NCBI GenBank assembly: GCA_964304625.1
Contig: OZ199840.1
Location: forward strand, 4,526,001-4,590,000
DNA: 64,000 bases
Direction: 5' to 3'
Source: Kudoa neothunni
Taxonomy: Eukaryota; Cnidaria
Shown piece after piece: positions 1 through 12,758 of the stretch. The notes beneath the pieces are model-generated. The model was not told the DNA's origin. It searched no databases and worked only from the letters and a program-made list of their open reading frames with translations. Position 1 is the first letter of the stretch, and every line of letters begins with the position of its first letter. The position numbers were made by a program, and so were the translations under genes.

Positions 1-1998
1 TGGGCTCAGATATTTCCATCCGAAAATCTTCTGAAAATAACAAAATTATTGGATGGTGTGCCATCACCGATCATCCTAAGCGGGCCATGCGGCAAAAATC
101 ACATTATTGTAGGAAGAAATCCTGATAATGATATTTTTGTTGACGATATTTCGTGCTCAAGAAAACATGCTGTTATTTTGTATGGTAACGGACCCGCTGA
201 GGAAGGCCTGGATTGTGCTGCATACTGGATCCGCGATCTGGGAACCCAAAATGGTTCTTGGATGAATGACCAAATAAAAATGGAACCTAATAAGTTCTAT
301 CTTTTAAAAAGCGGATACTTCTTTCAATTTGGGATAAATAAAATTAGATATATTTTCGAGTATGAGCACGACATTGTTGGGGTAGATTTGGAGACGATGG
401 TAGAAGAAGCCAAACCTACAAATAACCCCTCTAATCACACTAATAAACGCGCGGATAATTACATTGATAAATATACTGACTGGGGTCAAAATTATGATAC
501 TGAAAATGAAAAATTGACCACAATTACTTTAAACAAAGAACCTGCTCCTACGACTGACAATCCGATTCAAGTGGTAAAGAATTATTTCAAAAGAGAGGGA
601 TACAGTTTCAATCCAGAGTTTGCCCAGCTCAGCACGCGATTCCATAAAGTTATTGAAGCCACATTGGTGTATGTTCGAAAATAGCGTCGTAATTGGTAGT
701 ATCTGCATTTAGATTACCAATTGAAGATGCCAACAATGAAGAAAATAATGAAACAGCGTTGACATCTCAAGGGGATACCAAACAAGAAGCACTTCATCAA
801 GTTTGTAAATTGGCATATGAGCTTTTATATTCACGGGATCTACTGAATAAACATGTTTCAGGTGGACCTTCGTTTGATATTTTCATTAAATGTAATTGTG
901 CATTAAGAAAGTTACATGCTTCGCAAAAAAAGAGAACTCATAGAAAACGATTATTACGACAGTGATGAGGATACCTTTTACGATCGAACTGGTTCGATCG
1001 AGCACAAGCGAGATCGTCGAATTCAACTAAATGAATCATCTAACCAAAATGCTGAAGCTTCATTTGTCACTTCAAAATCCAATTACAAATCATATTTCGA
1101 TAAATCACGAAAATATATTTCGTCAAAAATAATTGTAATAGTCGTTTTTATGGTTGTGCTATTTTTCAGTCGACCTTTTTAGAATTCACGTTTAAGCGAA
1201 TTAAACAAGCATCTTATTAGAGTCAAAAGTGAATTGCAACGAACTAAAAATAGTAGCCACATTTTTAACACCATCTATATTATTAACAAATATTAAAAAT
1301 AGAACGGGAGAAATGTGTTGCTGGGGATGCTGACGACGAAACTGAGCAACAAGTGGCATGGGTTGAAAAAACTCAACTTATAGGTTGTATTAAAACGTTG
1401 AACGATAAAATAACTCAACTAACCAAGGTATTATGCTATTTTATAGATATGACAAATCTGAATTCATGTGTAGGAACGTGAATCTTTACTTAACCAGCTG
1501 CAATACAGTAAAGAAGTTGAGAATGATCCGGAGCTGTTGAAAAGTGTCACTTCCAAAAATGTGGCATCCTCTACAACTCAACCAAAGCATTCTGTTGCTC
1601 AAAAAGATAATTCAGTTGTTGAAGCAATCATCAAATCATATACAAATCCATCTCCAATACAAAAAGCACCTCTACTTGAGTCTGTGACTGTTGATTCGTC
1701 GGATCACTCTAAGTCGAATTTGACTGCTATTCAATGCCATAAAGATGTTAAAACTGAAGCCAATTATGTTCGTACTGCCTGCAGCCAAAAAAATGATAAG
1801 CCTAACGATGAGTTGAATCCAAAAATAGATTCAAGAGATATGATCGAGACTGATATTGAACAGCTGATCGATGATTCTCCTATAAGTTGGAATCCTCAAT
1901 CAGGTGAGTTATTTGTAGGAAGTTTTAGGGGTGTAACTTTGTATTTAGAGAGTGTAATAAAACATCAAGACAGTTTAAAAGATAAATATGGATATTAA
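1..1998 (+). CDS. SLC4A1AP: Kanadaptin (SLC4A1AP homologue), 5'-partial, 7 exons
   Basis: Exons 1-668, 713-861, 908-1134, 1183-1252, 1303-1427, 1474-1903 and 1949-1998, with six introns of 44-50 nt. They join to 572 codons plus a stop; no in-frame ATG lies before the FHA domain, so the start is upstream of the window. In order, the protein has an FHA domain (about residues 35-118, with GRNPDND, SRKHA and GTQNGSW), a double-stranded-RNA-binding-like segment that resumes as LPIEDA, the family signature DSDEDTFYDRTGSIEHKR, a coiled-coil-like stretch, and the family's terminal KYGY. Kanadaptin is a nuclear/cytosolic FHA protein first described as a partner of an anion exchanger; its molecular role is poorly known. 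The last intron (1904-1948) is 45 nt without an in-frame stop, so retaining it would add 15 residues. Identity is firm; exon ends rest on reading frame and consensus only. Confidence 0.93.
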
Positions 1999-2066
1999 AA
2001 TGATTGAACTGTTGTATTTTGTTGTTAACTATGTTTTTTTGTGTCAAAACTAAAAATGACGGGGAA

Positions 2067-2590
2067 TTAACTGCGACTGGGTTTTGTGGGAGGTTTTCTA
2101 GCGTTGTAGTTTGTTCCGAATCCGATTCCAGCCCCTGTTCCTCCTGCAATAGAGTTATTGCCAAACGCTATTCCGCCACCACCTCCATAACCCATAGCAA
2201 AGGCGATGGATTTATCTTGCTTGGCGAAAGAACCTAGTTGTTCCAGATTTTTCATAGATAAACCAGATGAAGTTCCGGAAAAGGAATCAGATTTTGATTT
2301 TCCCCCAGCTAATGTATTTGATTAGTTAAAAGATGTGTGGATGACATTCGATACGTACTTTTGTAAGATGAGTCGGTTGTCTTAGAGGGAATGTTTTGTT
2401 TGTTGTATTGATCCTTAGTGTTTCCAAATGTTTGTACTTTATTGGTTACTTTGATTGATTTCGGAGGGGAATTGCCATCAGATTCTAACTTGGCACCTCC
2501 TATCGTAGATGAACCAGTTTTTACTTCCTGGTTTATGTTTCCACCGCTAGATTCTTGCTTCACTGAGGTGTAAGAGTTTTGTCCTAGAAA
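2067..2590 (-). CDS. Unidentified glycine-rich protein, C-terminal part, two exons
   Basis: Exon 2308-2067 (stop at 2067-2069) is preceded by intron 2309-2358 (50 nt, donor GTACGT, acceptor TTAG) and by an exon running from 2359 up to a likely acceptor near 2585. The joined frame is polar and Ser/Thr/Lys-rich, then ends in a glycine-rich tail with MGYGGGGGIAFGNN and GGTGAGIGFGTN. No family is recognised. The stop lies 68 bp from the kanadaptin stop, so the two genes converge. The 5' exons could not be followed into the AT-rich stretch beyond 2590, and no initiator ATG was found. The matched splice phase and low-complexity but protein-like composition argue for a real gene. Confidence 0.5.
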
Positions 2591-3278
2591 ATTGTTTATA
2601 AAACTCTTTAACTAGAATAATAATCATTATATTCTATTTGAAAAATATTTAGAATTTTAGTAGATCAAAACCAATATTATTAAATAATGAAAAGTTTTTT
2701 GTTTGAAGATTTATATCTGGGTAATCTCTAAAAAAGTAGGTACTGCGGTGATTTTTTTCCTTTTGACTCTTATTGAAATGGGACGGCAAACTTCCTGTCT
2801 ATAAAAACGTAAATATCGGTTTGATGAGACAAATTTTTTAGTTTACATTTGATAAATTCAAAACAATGAGGATTGTTATGATAGTATACTTTAAAAATGC
2901 CATTTTTGATTGAATTACAATTTTAAAAAACGAGTGTTTTCGGTCATATGGAGTCACCCAGGAGACCGGTTTCTTAAGGAATATTCTAATTTATATTTGT
3001 TTTAGACTGAATAACTCTTATCAACAAACTCTTTTCTTGTTTTGTTTACACAAAAAATAAATAGAGCATTATTTTAATAATTTTCTATCAAAATTAAAAT
3101 GTCTGTTTTAATTTGATATGATTATTCCAAAGGAATTAATAATAAACAATTAATAAAATGAGTGATTGTTTTATTTTAGCGGAAACATGAGAAAATACTT
3201 GTTTAAATGTGTTATTAAAAACGTCATTAATTAACCACCAGATAATATAGTAGAGAAGGTAAAATAGAAAATTATATA
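2591..3278. other. AT-rich spacer, no gene seen
   Basis: I see no open frame with protein-like composition, RNA gene or clear repeat. It may contain undetected 5' exons of the glycine-rich gene and the 3' UTR of the ABCG gene, which ends at 3279. Confidence 0.5.
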
Positions 3279-6200
3279 TCAAATTTTTGTTTTGATATTT
3301 TTAGACTTCCTAACACAATTCATAACGTTGAGATCAGTTGAAATAAAGTCCTTTTTTAGAGATCTTCTGAAACCAAAATAAGTCAACACCATGTAGAATA
3401 TCATCAGACCAAACATAATGCCAATAATGCCGATCGACGGCAAGGGTATATTTTCTCTATCGAAAATCTCATCAATGAATACATGCGAAGAGCCATCTCG
3501 ACATGATTCAAAACTTGATTCACTTCTGTTTTCAATGTTGCATCTTTATTGTATAATAATAATAATAATAATAATATAAAAAATTATTTATTGTAACATA
3601 GGTAGCGTATTCTGCCAATATAATTACTTTATTCCTCCAAAGGCACGAAGTTGAATTTTAAGCAGGAGCGAATAACCCTGAAAAACTGGATTTAAATATC
3701 TAGCCCATGAAATCCAAGCAGGAAGGTTTCGATTAAATATTCCCCCGAGCATTATTGCCAAACTCATATAGACTGAAGTGAGAATACCCGTTTCAGCGAA
3801 ACCCAAGCCTATGGATGAAAACATAAGGCCAGTGACCTAAAAAATATAGATTTAATTTTTCTATTCATTGCATCTACTATAATAAAACAATTTAAAGCAA
3901 GTATAAATGTAATGAATTATATTAGTACTGTAATGATTAGAAATAAGGATTATAGATATATTAATCCAAATATCTTATTTTTAAATGTTTGTATAAAAAC
4001 AGAAAAGAATACACATAACTCATAAATTCATGTACTGAAAATCAATGTGATAAATTTTATTAAATATTAAGATTTTGTATATATGGTCTCTGACTATTAA
4101 ATAATAATATTTAAAAAATCAGACATGCTATTACTACTAGGATTAGTTAAAATTATTCAAGATATATGGGTAAGATTTATGACAAAATTATTTTGATTTC
4201 TAGATTTATTTTCGCAATTTAATAGAAACTATTTATACAATATCGCACTATTTAGGTGTTATCCATTAACTATTTTTTGCATTGTGAATAGAAGAGGAGA
4301 AATTTTTTATATATAACTCTATGGACTCTTCAGATGTATGTGAATAAACATTTTTTATGAGAGTACTTTTTAAACAAACTGAAAGCTCATAACTAACCTA
4401 TTGCAATTTCATAAACAACTAAACTATCTACGCAAATCCAAACATTAAATGATTTGAAAATGGTTGAATAGGAAGTTATAAAATTAATTAAAAACTATTA
4501 ACACTAAGTTAGATGTAGTTGAACAGGTCGTCTGGGAGCGTAATAATTTCGCACCGTATAACACATAAAGAGTTAGATAGTCTTACCATTCCCACAATAG
4601 CCACCAGCCAAACATGCAACAACGACACTAGGAACCAGACTGAGATGCTGAGTCCAACCAAAAAGTAGTAGATAGTGAAGAAGATTGTGGTGAAAAACAA
4701 AACAGACGGAATTTCGCTCACGTATTTGGCCAAATAATAACTACTCAACAAATACATGGAGGCTTGCCGTTCTTTGACAATAACGTTGTGGTTTTTAAAG
4801 GCTAGAAGGGAACAATAAATAAATCATTGGATACCACATTGACTGAGAAAAGTTATTTTAAAAAATTACACGAAAAAACACTATTTGAAAAGGGGGTAAA
4901 GAATATTCTGGCAGGTGCGTAGTAGATCTGAGAAGAAAATATAGATTGGCACAATTTTAACGTTAGCCAAGAATGATTAATTACTAAGGACAGCACACTT
5001 ATGTAATTTGTTTCAGTGAATGATTCTTGGAAAAAGACCAGCCCACTGATTATCGCAATAATGACGGCCTATAGACAAGCCGTTAAAAAATTTAACAATT
5101 CGTCCAAGTTTTGACAATGTATTCTACCTCTAATATAGTGATTATGTTTAACATTTCAGTTAGAGACAAGACGAAATTCCTCCTAGCTATAGCCTTAAGT
5201 TGGTTCCAAAAAGAGGTGCCTTGGTGGGCACTTTTATGAATTTTATTAGCGAAACCATATTGTTTTCTCAACAAGCCAGCGTCACCTTTTTTTATTACAG
5301 GTTTCCTTTCAGGGGGCTTGAATATACATCTTTACATATTAAATTATTCTTACACGTCAAATTATAGTCAAACTTTTCCACACAACCCGAAATTATTTTG
5401 ACGCGAGTTGGTTCCTTTGCTCTGGCCATTTCCACTTAAATACAAACATAATTTATAAATGGACAATCCCTACATATAAATATTTAAAACTTAACATACT
5501 CATGTAATCGGAAAGATTCCAATTCGGGTAGCATGGTTCTTCAAGGCTGTCGAAGAAGTCCATCAAGCAGTTGATGGGGCCAAAATACATCGTCTAAACG
5601 TGTTATAGCGACAAACTTTAAGCGTAGACAGTTTAAAACCTGTCCAAATGATAATAGTAAAAGTGTATCAAAAGAATGGAATATTTGACTGCTAGGTTGG
5701 TGAATTGATGCAATAATGGTTTTGTTTTCTTCTATAGCCAATTTCTTTAGCGATCTCACCAGAGTCAATGCCATTCCTGAATCCAAACTGGAGGTGGGTT
5801 CCTATCAATAGTTTTTAATATTTATTGCGTAATGTGATATATTATATATATTTTGTAAGATGAATAAATCTTTGTGTGATAAAAATGGCGAATTACATCA
5901 AGAAATACAAGGGCTGGATCCGAAATAAGCTCTATTGCTACACTTACACGTTTTCGTTCACCTGGTGATAAACCTCCATCGAGACTGTTTCCAACATCTA
6001 AAAAAATCTACTTGAAAACAGCGTTCAATCCTAATCATAAAAATTACAATGATTAAGAAGTGGAACGAGATCGAGTATTTTTAGCACATCATAAACCTAA
6101 AGAAATTATAGTCCAAAATAACAAAAAATTGTTTAGATGGTTAATTGTCATGAGTAATACCCTTTGATCTTTTTCGGTTTGAGTCAACATATCAGGTAGT

Positions 6201-7039
6201 CGTACTTTTCCATAAAACTAGTTTAAAGCGGTTAGAAAAGCCGTGTAAAAAGGTTGAATTAAATCCTACGTGCATAGTTTCACCAACTGTCAACTGATCG
6301 AATAGTATATCTTCTTGCAACACATAGGCCAAAAGATGTTTGTTTTTGGTGCACATTGTTTTACCATTGTAGGTGATACTGCCTGATATTTTTGATTTGC
6401 CTACCATTTGGTTCCTTCCACATAAACAGTTGAGCAATGAAGATTTCCCTGCGCCTAAATCAATGTGGTAATAATATCAATAGAAACCTGCCGCATACCG
6501 CTTGGTCCCATCAAAGCTAAAAATGACCCCGGCTCACAAAATCCATTCACACCTTGCAATATCAACTTTTCTTTGGACTTTAATCGAACGTTTTTAAACT
6601 CTAAAACCACGCCTTCCTTTCTTTCCGCTTTTGATTTCTAAAGTAGATGATATTCACTGACGTCAATCCCACTACAAACAAACCATCAACAAGGGGGTTA
6701 TTGTATTGTCAATGTAGTTGTGGAACCGACTGTCCAATGTTCTCCATGTCTCGTGCTCACTTTTGGGATGATATCTTGATTCTTGAGGTTCATCCTTAAG
6801 TTTTACATAATGAGTTGTATCTTTGGGTGTTATGGTAACATGTTCTTCGTCGTACACAGGAACAACCAGAGGAATTACGGTAGTATCCTTCAGTTTGGTG
6901 GTTTCCTCTATAAGAATGATAGTGGTCTAAGTCGAATTTTAATAAAACTTTTAAGGTTACCATATGTTTCAATTTTGCTGACAATAAAACTTCCACCCCT
7001 ATCCACACTTCCGCTTACATACTTTTTTTCTTCAGACAT
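3279..7039 (-). CDS. ABCG-family half-transporter, 16 exons, complete
   Basis: Exons (5' to 3'): 7039-6961, 6907-6684, 6637-6499, 6454-6270, 6217-6161, 6096-6048, 5997-5897, 5801-5640, 5593-5500, 5434-5356, 5329-5128, 5068-4997, 4927-4882, 4801-4587, 3836-3628, 3543-3279. They sum to 2178 nt (725 aa). The ATPase domain comes first, as in ABCG proteins: Walker A GPSGAGKSS, Q-loop [13 protein letters not shown]-loop GLSPGERKR, Walker [14 protein letters not shown] and H-loop IHQPSSQ. About six hydrophobic segments follow. A half-transporter must dimerise to pump lipids, sterols, pigments or drugs across a membrane; the substrate cannot be told here. Most introns are 44-95 nt, but intron 3837-4586 is 750 nt. 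Intron 5330-5355 is modelled at only 26 nt because that is the only in-frame solution found. The C-loop has Pro where LSGGE is usual. Confidence 0.92.
3837..4586 (-). other. Unusually long intron of the ABCG gene
   Basis: At 750 nt this is about ten times the gene's other introns. It is AT-rich, has no recognisable open frame, and no terminal inverted repeats were found by eye. A decayed mobile insertion would be a simple explanation, but I could not show one. Confidence 0.6.
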
Positions 7040-10000
7040 GTTCCTCTTGATGGCACTCTCTTCCACCAATACCTATCTATCTCAGCTCACAAATACACAC
7101 CTATGGTAGTGTGTTTAATATCTGCAACGCAACGAAATCGACAATAGTACAAATATTTATATGTAGTATGTAAACTAAGGTCGAAAGATTACGATTTTTA
7201 TCTTATCATAATTAAATGTTAATATCTTGTATTTTAGGGGGGTTGCAAAGCTCTTCTTTGATATCTATTAAAATTAATTACTCGTCTTTTTGAATATTAC
7301 GAAACTTAATCATTGGATGTCATTTAAATTTTTAATTGTGTGGATACAGTTTTTATTAAATTCTAAACATCTAGAGAATTGGGTACAACGGTGGATTCGA
7401 TTGTTGAATACTTTTAGGCTGAATTCCGCTGCGAATAAATACTCAACACATCAACCCATTCTTCCCATTATCTACTTATATATTTTCTATATATTTTCAA
7501 TTGGTGCTATAGATAAGGAAGAATTTGATATTATTTAAAGCTGGATTAGCTATATTTTAAAGTAACCGCCACAGCTAGTCAGACTTCAAACAAACGTATA
7601 CATTGGAACATATTTAATATTTTTAAATATTTTTATGTGTCTCTACACAACCCCATTAAATAATAAAATTTGACTCGTTCTGACTTATTTCACAAACATC
7701 ACATTGTCCAATGAGTACAAGGACGGGAATGTAATCATATTATTTTATTCCCTGGCTACTATATCGTCATATAAAGCAGAGATAACGTGTTATAAACCCG
7801 ATCACAGTCACGCAAGAACTGCGCGAATTTGACTTCTGAGCACTCATTTAAACAAATCCAATAACAGTTCATATTGTTGCGCACGCGCCAACGTAAACAT
7901 TCTTTTAATGGGTCCACTAAATAATTAAAATTTTTACACGCTTCGGAAGGAGATAATCTTATTTTTCGAAGTTACGGTGAACTATTGAAGTCGTTAACAA
8001 TCATATATCTTCGTTTGTTTGTAAAAATAGAGTATTATGCGGTTGAAATTGTTGATATCCATATAGGAGAGGTTTTTGATTTAACAATAATCAATCCAAA
8101 TTCGTGTTCGTGTGTATATTATAAAGATTTGGCTTATCACCTAAAATTCTCAAATGTAAAACTTGGGTAATTATAGAGCGTGTGACACCCGAACTCGGCC
8201 TTTTTCGCATATTTTTTCGTTAGAGTTTTCACGATTCTTATTAATACAACGGACAAGTATATAATGAAAAGATTCAATGTAAAGGGAAAACTTTTATATT
8301 TTCCCGAACCTCACTTCGGGAAAAATCGTTCCCACGTGTAATCTTGTTTTTTGTACAAAAGCATGGGAATTTCCATATTTTTCACATATTTTGACAATTT
8401 TGTTACTTAAAATGACTTACATGATTTTATAACATAATTATTTGACTAAAAGGAGAGTTTAAGTACCCTGTATAATAATGATAAATTTTACAGACTGAAT
8501 AAACGAATTTATATCAAAATTTTGAAATGGGAAATGTAAATATGACAATTACTTATTACCTAGAAATATGATTTTTAGTTTATAAATTTTTTTGGTAGAT
8601 TTATTTAAAGTGGATAAAATTTTATGACTGAATATAGTAAGAAAATTCGGGCATGGAAAATCTAAATATTGTTTGATTTTCAATTTTTGGATTTTAATAT
8701 GTACGTGTTAAATAATATTTTTATACTTTATTTGTTGTAATTATAATAAATGAATTATACGATTTTTTTAATTTTTTCGCCATTTAATACTTATCTGTTT
8801 TTGAAAAGCATTGTGTGAATTAACTTAAGAGAAAATTTCTTCTGATAACAATTATTTTCTGTGATTATTTTGCTAAAAAAATTATTCATCGGATATGTTT
8901 TCCATGATTGTACATAATTATTTATACAAATAAATTTTTTTTTTAATTTTGCTTTAATGAAATTTAGAAAATATTGCGTAGAAGTTACTAATAAAGTTAA
9001 TAAATTATTAAATAACTTACATATGGTTATTGGAATATATTGTTTCCCATCTATTTTAATATCGGTTTTTTGAAGATAGAAAAAAGAATAAAACATGAAT
9101 AAATTCAAAAACCAATTAATAATAATTGAATTATAAGGGAGGAATATTGTTTTAAATTTGGTTCTTAGCCCACGATGATTCGGTATCATTCTATTATATT
9201 TATGTGAATACCGGATTAGAAATATCCTTTAGAGAGGTCGAATCTAACATGATCGTAACCAGGTTCACCTATATTGTTATTAGCGTGTCGACGAGTCCGT
9301 CTTCTCTAAATTGAAGTATTTCACTTCTACGAGAATGTTTTAATTCATATCGTCTAATTTACAACGAGTCATTCAAAAAATGCAGGACCGTCAAACCTTC
9401 CACCATGCTTTTCTTTCTTTTACACAGTATCTATTTGCATCATTTAATAAAATAGTGATTTAATGAAATATCGCCAAATGAGTCTTCAAAAACTTCAACT
9501 CATGAATAAAAATATTCGCTACTGCTTCCTTCGTCAGTATCTATCAAATATAAGAAATTTGTTGTACAAACAGCTAGATTGAAATCGGCTTTTAATATTA
9601 ACGCTAAAAATTCTTTATCTGGGAACGTTTTCCGTACATCTCGTTCTAGATAGCAACCTCGACTATTTGTTCATTTTCCATGGAGAAAGCATTCATTAAT
9701 TGCGATGTTGAAACTACTTGCAATCTTATCTTATCATCTTTATTTGTAGTCAAAATGGTTTCAAACATTATAATATTTAAAATATTATTTTTAAAAGTAT
9801 GTTTGCGAAGGAATAGTCCCCATAATTTCTGTCATACTCAGACTATTTAGTTATTGGCCTGAAAGCCTTTATTTTCTGTTTTTTTTAGAATGATGCAATT
9901 GAAAATTCTGCAATTTTATTACGAACTTTAACTTTGCAGATATAACCTTTGGCAACAAGCATACAAAAAATCATTTCATAATCATCAAAAAGCAAAAAAA

Positions 10001-11785
10001 AATCATCACCCGCCTTTTCAACTTAAGAACTCCAATCTGGAATAGTATGTAATAAACAAAACGTGGTAATAATAAATCTATTCGTTTCTTAATGAAAAAA
10101 ATAATATAAGTTTAATTTTTAAGCTACAAATTTCACCACCGAGAATCTCAAAATAATTCGACCCTCATTGCCAACTCTACTTTAGCCTAATATTTTAGGC
10201 ACTGGCTATTACAATGGATAGTATTATCTCGTAAAATAACACCTGTATCAAAATTTTAATTTCATAAATAGATATAAAAATAAATGAACTATCATTAAAT
10301 AAATTTTCAAAAGAAAATATATTAGTTGGCTCTTTACCTCTAAATTGGCCAAGTATGCAAGAATTAAATTGAAATTATCTTAATGAATTTATATCTGTAT
10401 TTTGTTGACCAACACTGATTATATTTAGCGTAATGTTTATAAGAAATTACTAAGAGAGTTTGCGCGCATGCCTAAAATACTTAAATGCATTTTCTTCTAT
10501 TAATTCAATTTTTTTTTCTTGATGAAAGGTGGTCAAAAACAAGCAATAATATTGTATACAGTTAGCTTTATTATAAAAGCGGATATAACTGTGTTAAGAT
10601 CAAATAATTGTGATTTTTAATTTATTTTCTTGTTCTATAAAAATGAAAAGAAAATTATTATATGATAGATATATCTTAAAGCATATTTTATTGTTTGTAT
10701 ATTTTATATGAATTTAAATTGTTCATCATCGCTTTTTAGGTAATCTAATGACTATAGGTCGTCCTACTGTTCATATTTTCGAGGAAAATTACAAATCTAT
10801 AAAATTTAATAAAAAATTCTGTATGATTATTTAACTTTTTTAACTTGTCGTGGATTTCGCGCTCATCAATTTGCTGGTCACTGCATATTATACAAGTCAT
10901 TATTAAGTAACTTGGTTGAGGATGCTTCAGAAATATCATTCACTTATGTCTTTATTTGCTTAACACTTGATATCTAATATTTATTTGAGCCAATTATACT
11001 TATATTAATACTACTTCTTTCATTCGACTGATTATTTTATACCTGATTATCGTATTTCGAGTTATTCTCATTGGTATCGTTTTTTACTCAAAGTTAGTTA
11101 TATCATTTTAAATGATTGATTATTTTATATCAATGTTTAATAATAATTCCACTCTGAAAACACTATTATCGCTAATACAACTTCAATTCTCTTAATAGCA
11201 ATAATTGAACTAAGGATAAATTCATTGTAATATTCTGCGGACGTTGACATATATTGGTTTGTATAGACTGATGCATTTTATAAACGCTTTGAATACGATT
11301 TAAATTTAAATTGGACGTTTTTTGTAATTTCGCATTTTGACTAGATTTAGTATTATTATTATTATTAGATGAAAAATTATCCTGTATACATTGGTTGGCC
11401 AGAAATATCTTTATTAAACTAAATTGCATAGTAATGTTTCACATGATTGACATTAATGCTAAAAGAATAAATAGTGACATTTATCAATAAAGCCCATAAT
11501 AAAAATCGAAACTACCAATTAAATGTAAAATTAATCATTTAACTTGAAATAACTTATATATTAACTTAAATATGAATTTATTGTAAGAATTTATCTAATA
11601 ATAGTTCAATTATTGTTGTATGTATTTATGAAATTTGAATTTAGAAAGGAACGTTATTTCAGGAGATATATCCATCCATTACAATAGCTACAGCCAATGT
11701 TTTATCAGGTGCGCAAAAATAAACGATTTAATTCTACTCTCACTCTCAACAACAATATCTGAATGCTATCACTAAACAATTTTAA
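7040..11785. other. Gene-poor AT-rich region
   Basis: No gene is recognised in this 4.7 kb. An open minus-strand stretch of about 65 codons near 9700-9510 reads like protein (RDVRKTFPDKEFLALILK) but has no ATG, stops at both ends and matches no family I know; it may be a decayed exon or transposon remnant. The other short open frames have low-complexity Phe/Ile/Asn/Lys composition expected from AT-rich noncoding DNA. The stretch upstream of 7039 presumably holds the ABCG promoter, but no motif is distinctive. Confidence 0.5.
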
Positions 11786-12758
11786 TCAATAGAGACGTTG
11801 TGGTTTTCCCATAGTGGACTTGATGTGAAGAGAGCGAACGTTGTTCCAGTTTTTCTTCAAAAGTGAAACCAAATAGTTGACTGATTGGTAGACGTTTTGA
11901 ATAATTTGCTCCTCGGTCATTTCCACATGACCAATGGAGGTTCCAAGACAAAGAGTCTTTTTCAACTGGAATTTAATGGAGGATTTAACCTCATCAATTT
12001 TCGCAAGAATGTTATCGTGATGTGTGACAACTTGAGGGAATTTACCCATCTTGTTGAACACATGCAAGGCGGAACCCAAAACTTTAGGCATCTGCTTCAA
12101 CACAGTGTCAGAAGCAAGGAACACATCGTACTTTTGAACTAGATATCAAAAAAGTTGAAATGCATGCGCAATTCATTGAATTTATACCCAATTTTTTGAC
12201 CATCTTTTTATCCTTGTTCAACTTTTTCAAGTCGTCCAATTCCATGGCAACCATACCAACCTTTTTAGCCTCATCCATGTGGAAAGCATCAGCGAAAATA
12301 CATGCCTTGAGAGTGCGTTTGGGTGCATGTCTCAATCTAACAACAACACATAAGAAAATGCACTACATTATTCGGTGAATGTAGTTTCGCTCAATAACTG
12401 AGCTACCCATTCCATTAAAGACACATGGGTAGGTGCCGAACGATAGTAGGTGCACAAAATACGACCGAAAACTCGAGCCCATTGTCCACCCACTTACTTA
12501 AATCGCTCTACTGATACACAGTTGATTGCACGAAACTGTGAAACAGTGACTCACTTTATAACACCAGCAAAACGTTTATCCTTTGCTGGATCGTAGTCCT
12601 TCAAGACCACTTGAAGTTCTACAGTCTCAACGAATCTGCGTTTTTTCTCAGCAGATTGTTTCAACACATTACCAATACATTCGTTTACGAATTGTTTGTT
12701 AAGTTTACTAAATTGGAAGGTGGTTAGGTGGAAAAATTATCCCAACAAGCTACCTCAT
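11786..12758 (-). CDS. RPL10A: Ribosomal protein uL1 (RPL10A), 4 exons, complete
   Basis: Exons 12758-12754, 12707-12555, 12336-12188 and 12138-11786 sum to 660 nt (219 aa; human is 217 aa). Family stretches are evident: [56 protein letters not shown] [14 protein letters not shown], and the conserved C-terminus [10 protein letters not shown]. The protein belongs to the L1 stalk of the large ribosomal subunit. The first coding exon is only ATGAG; its phase-2 junction with the next exon gives an N-terminus beginning MSKLNKQF. Introns are 46, 218 and 49 nt; the 218-nt one carries strong hairpins and is described separately. Single housekeeping gene, no neighbour on the same strand nearby. Confidence 0.96.
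12337..12554 (-). ncRNA. Structured RPL10A intron, candidate intronic snoRNA host
   Basis: This 218-nt intron is four to five times longer than the other introns of the gene and richer in G+C. It contains a perfect 8-bp stem (12403-12410 with 12425-12432, 14-nt loop), a 5-bp stem (12389-12393 with 12399-12403) and a 6-bp CACAGT/ACTGTG pair near 12520-12540. On the transcribed strand an ACA trinucleotide (12382-12380) lies three bases from a plausible 3' end after a hairpin. Ribosomal-protein introns commonly host box H/ACA or C/D snoRNAs in animals. I did not find a clean H box, so the class and even the presence of a snoRNA are inferred. Confidence 0.35.

Noticed and set aside
8791-9189. 132-codon minus-strand open frame
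   Set aside because: Composition is Phe/Ile/Asn/Lys-dominated, as expected from AT-rich noncoding DNA; no motif, no splice context.
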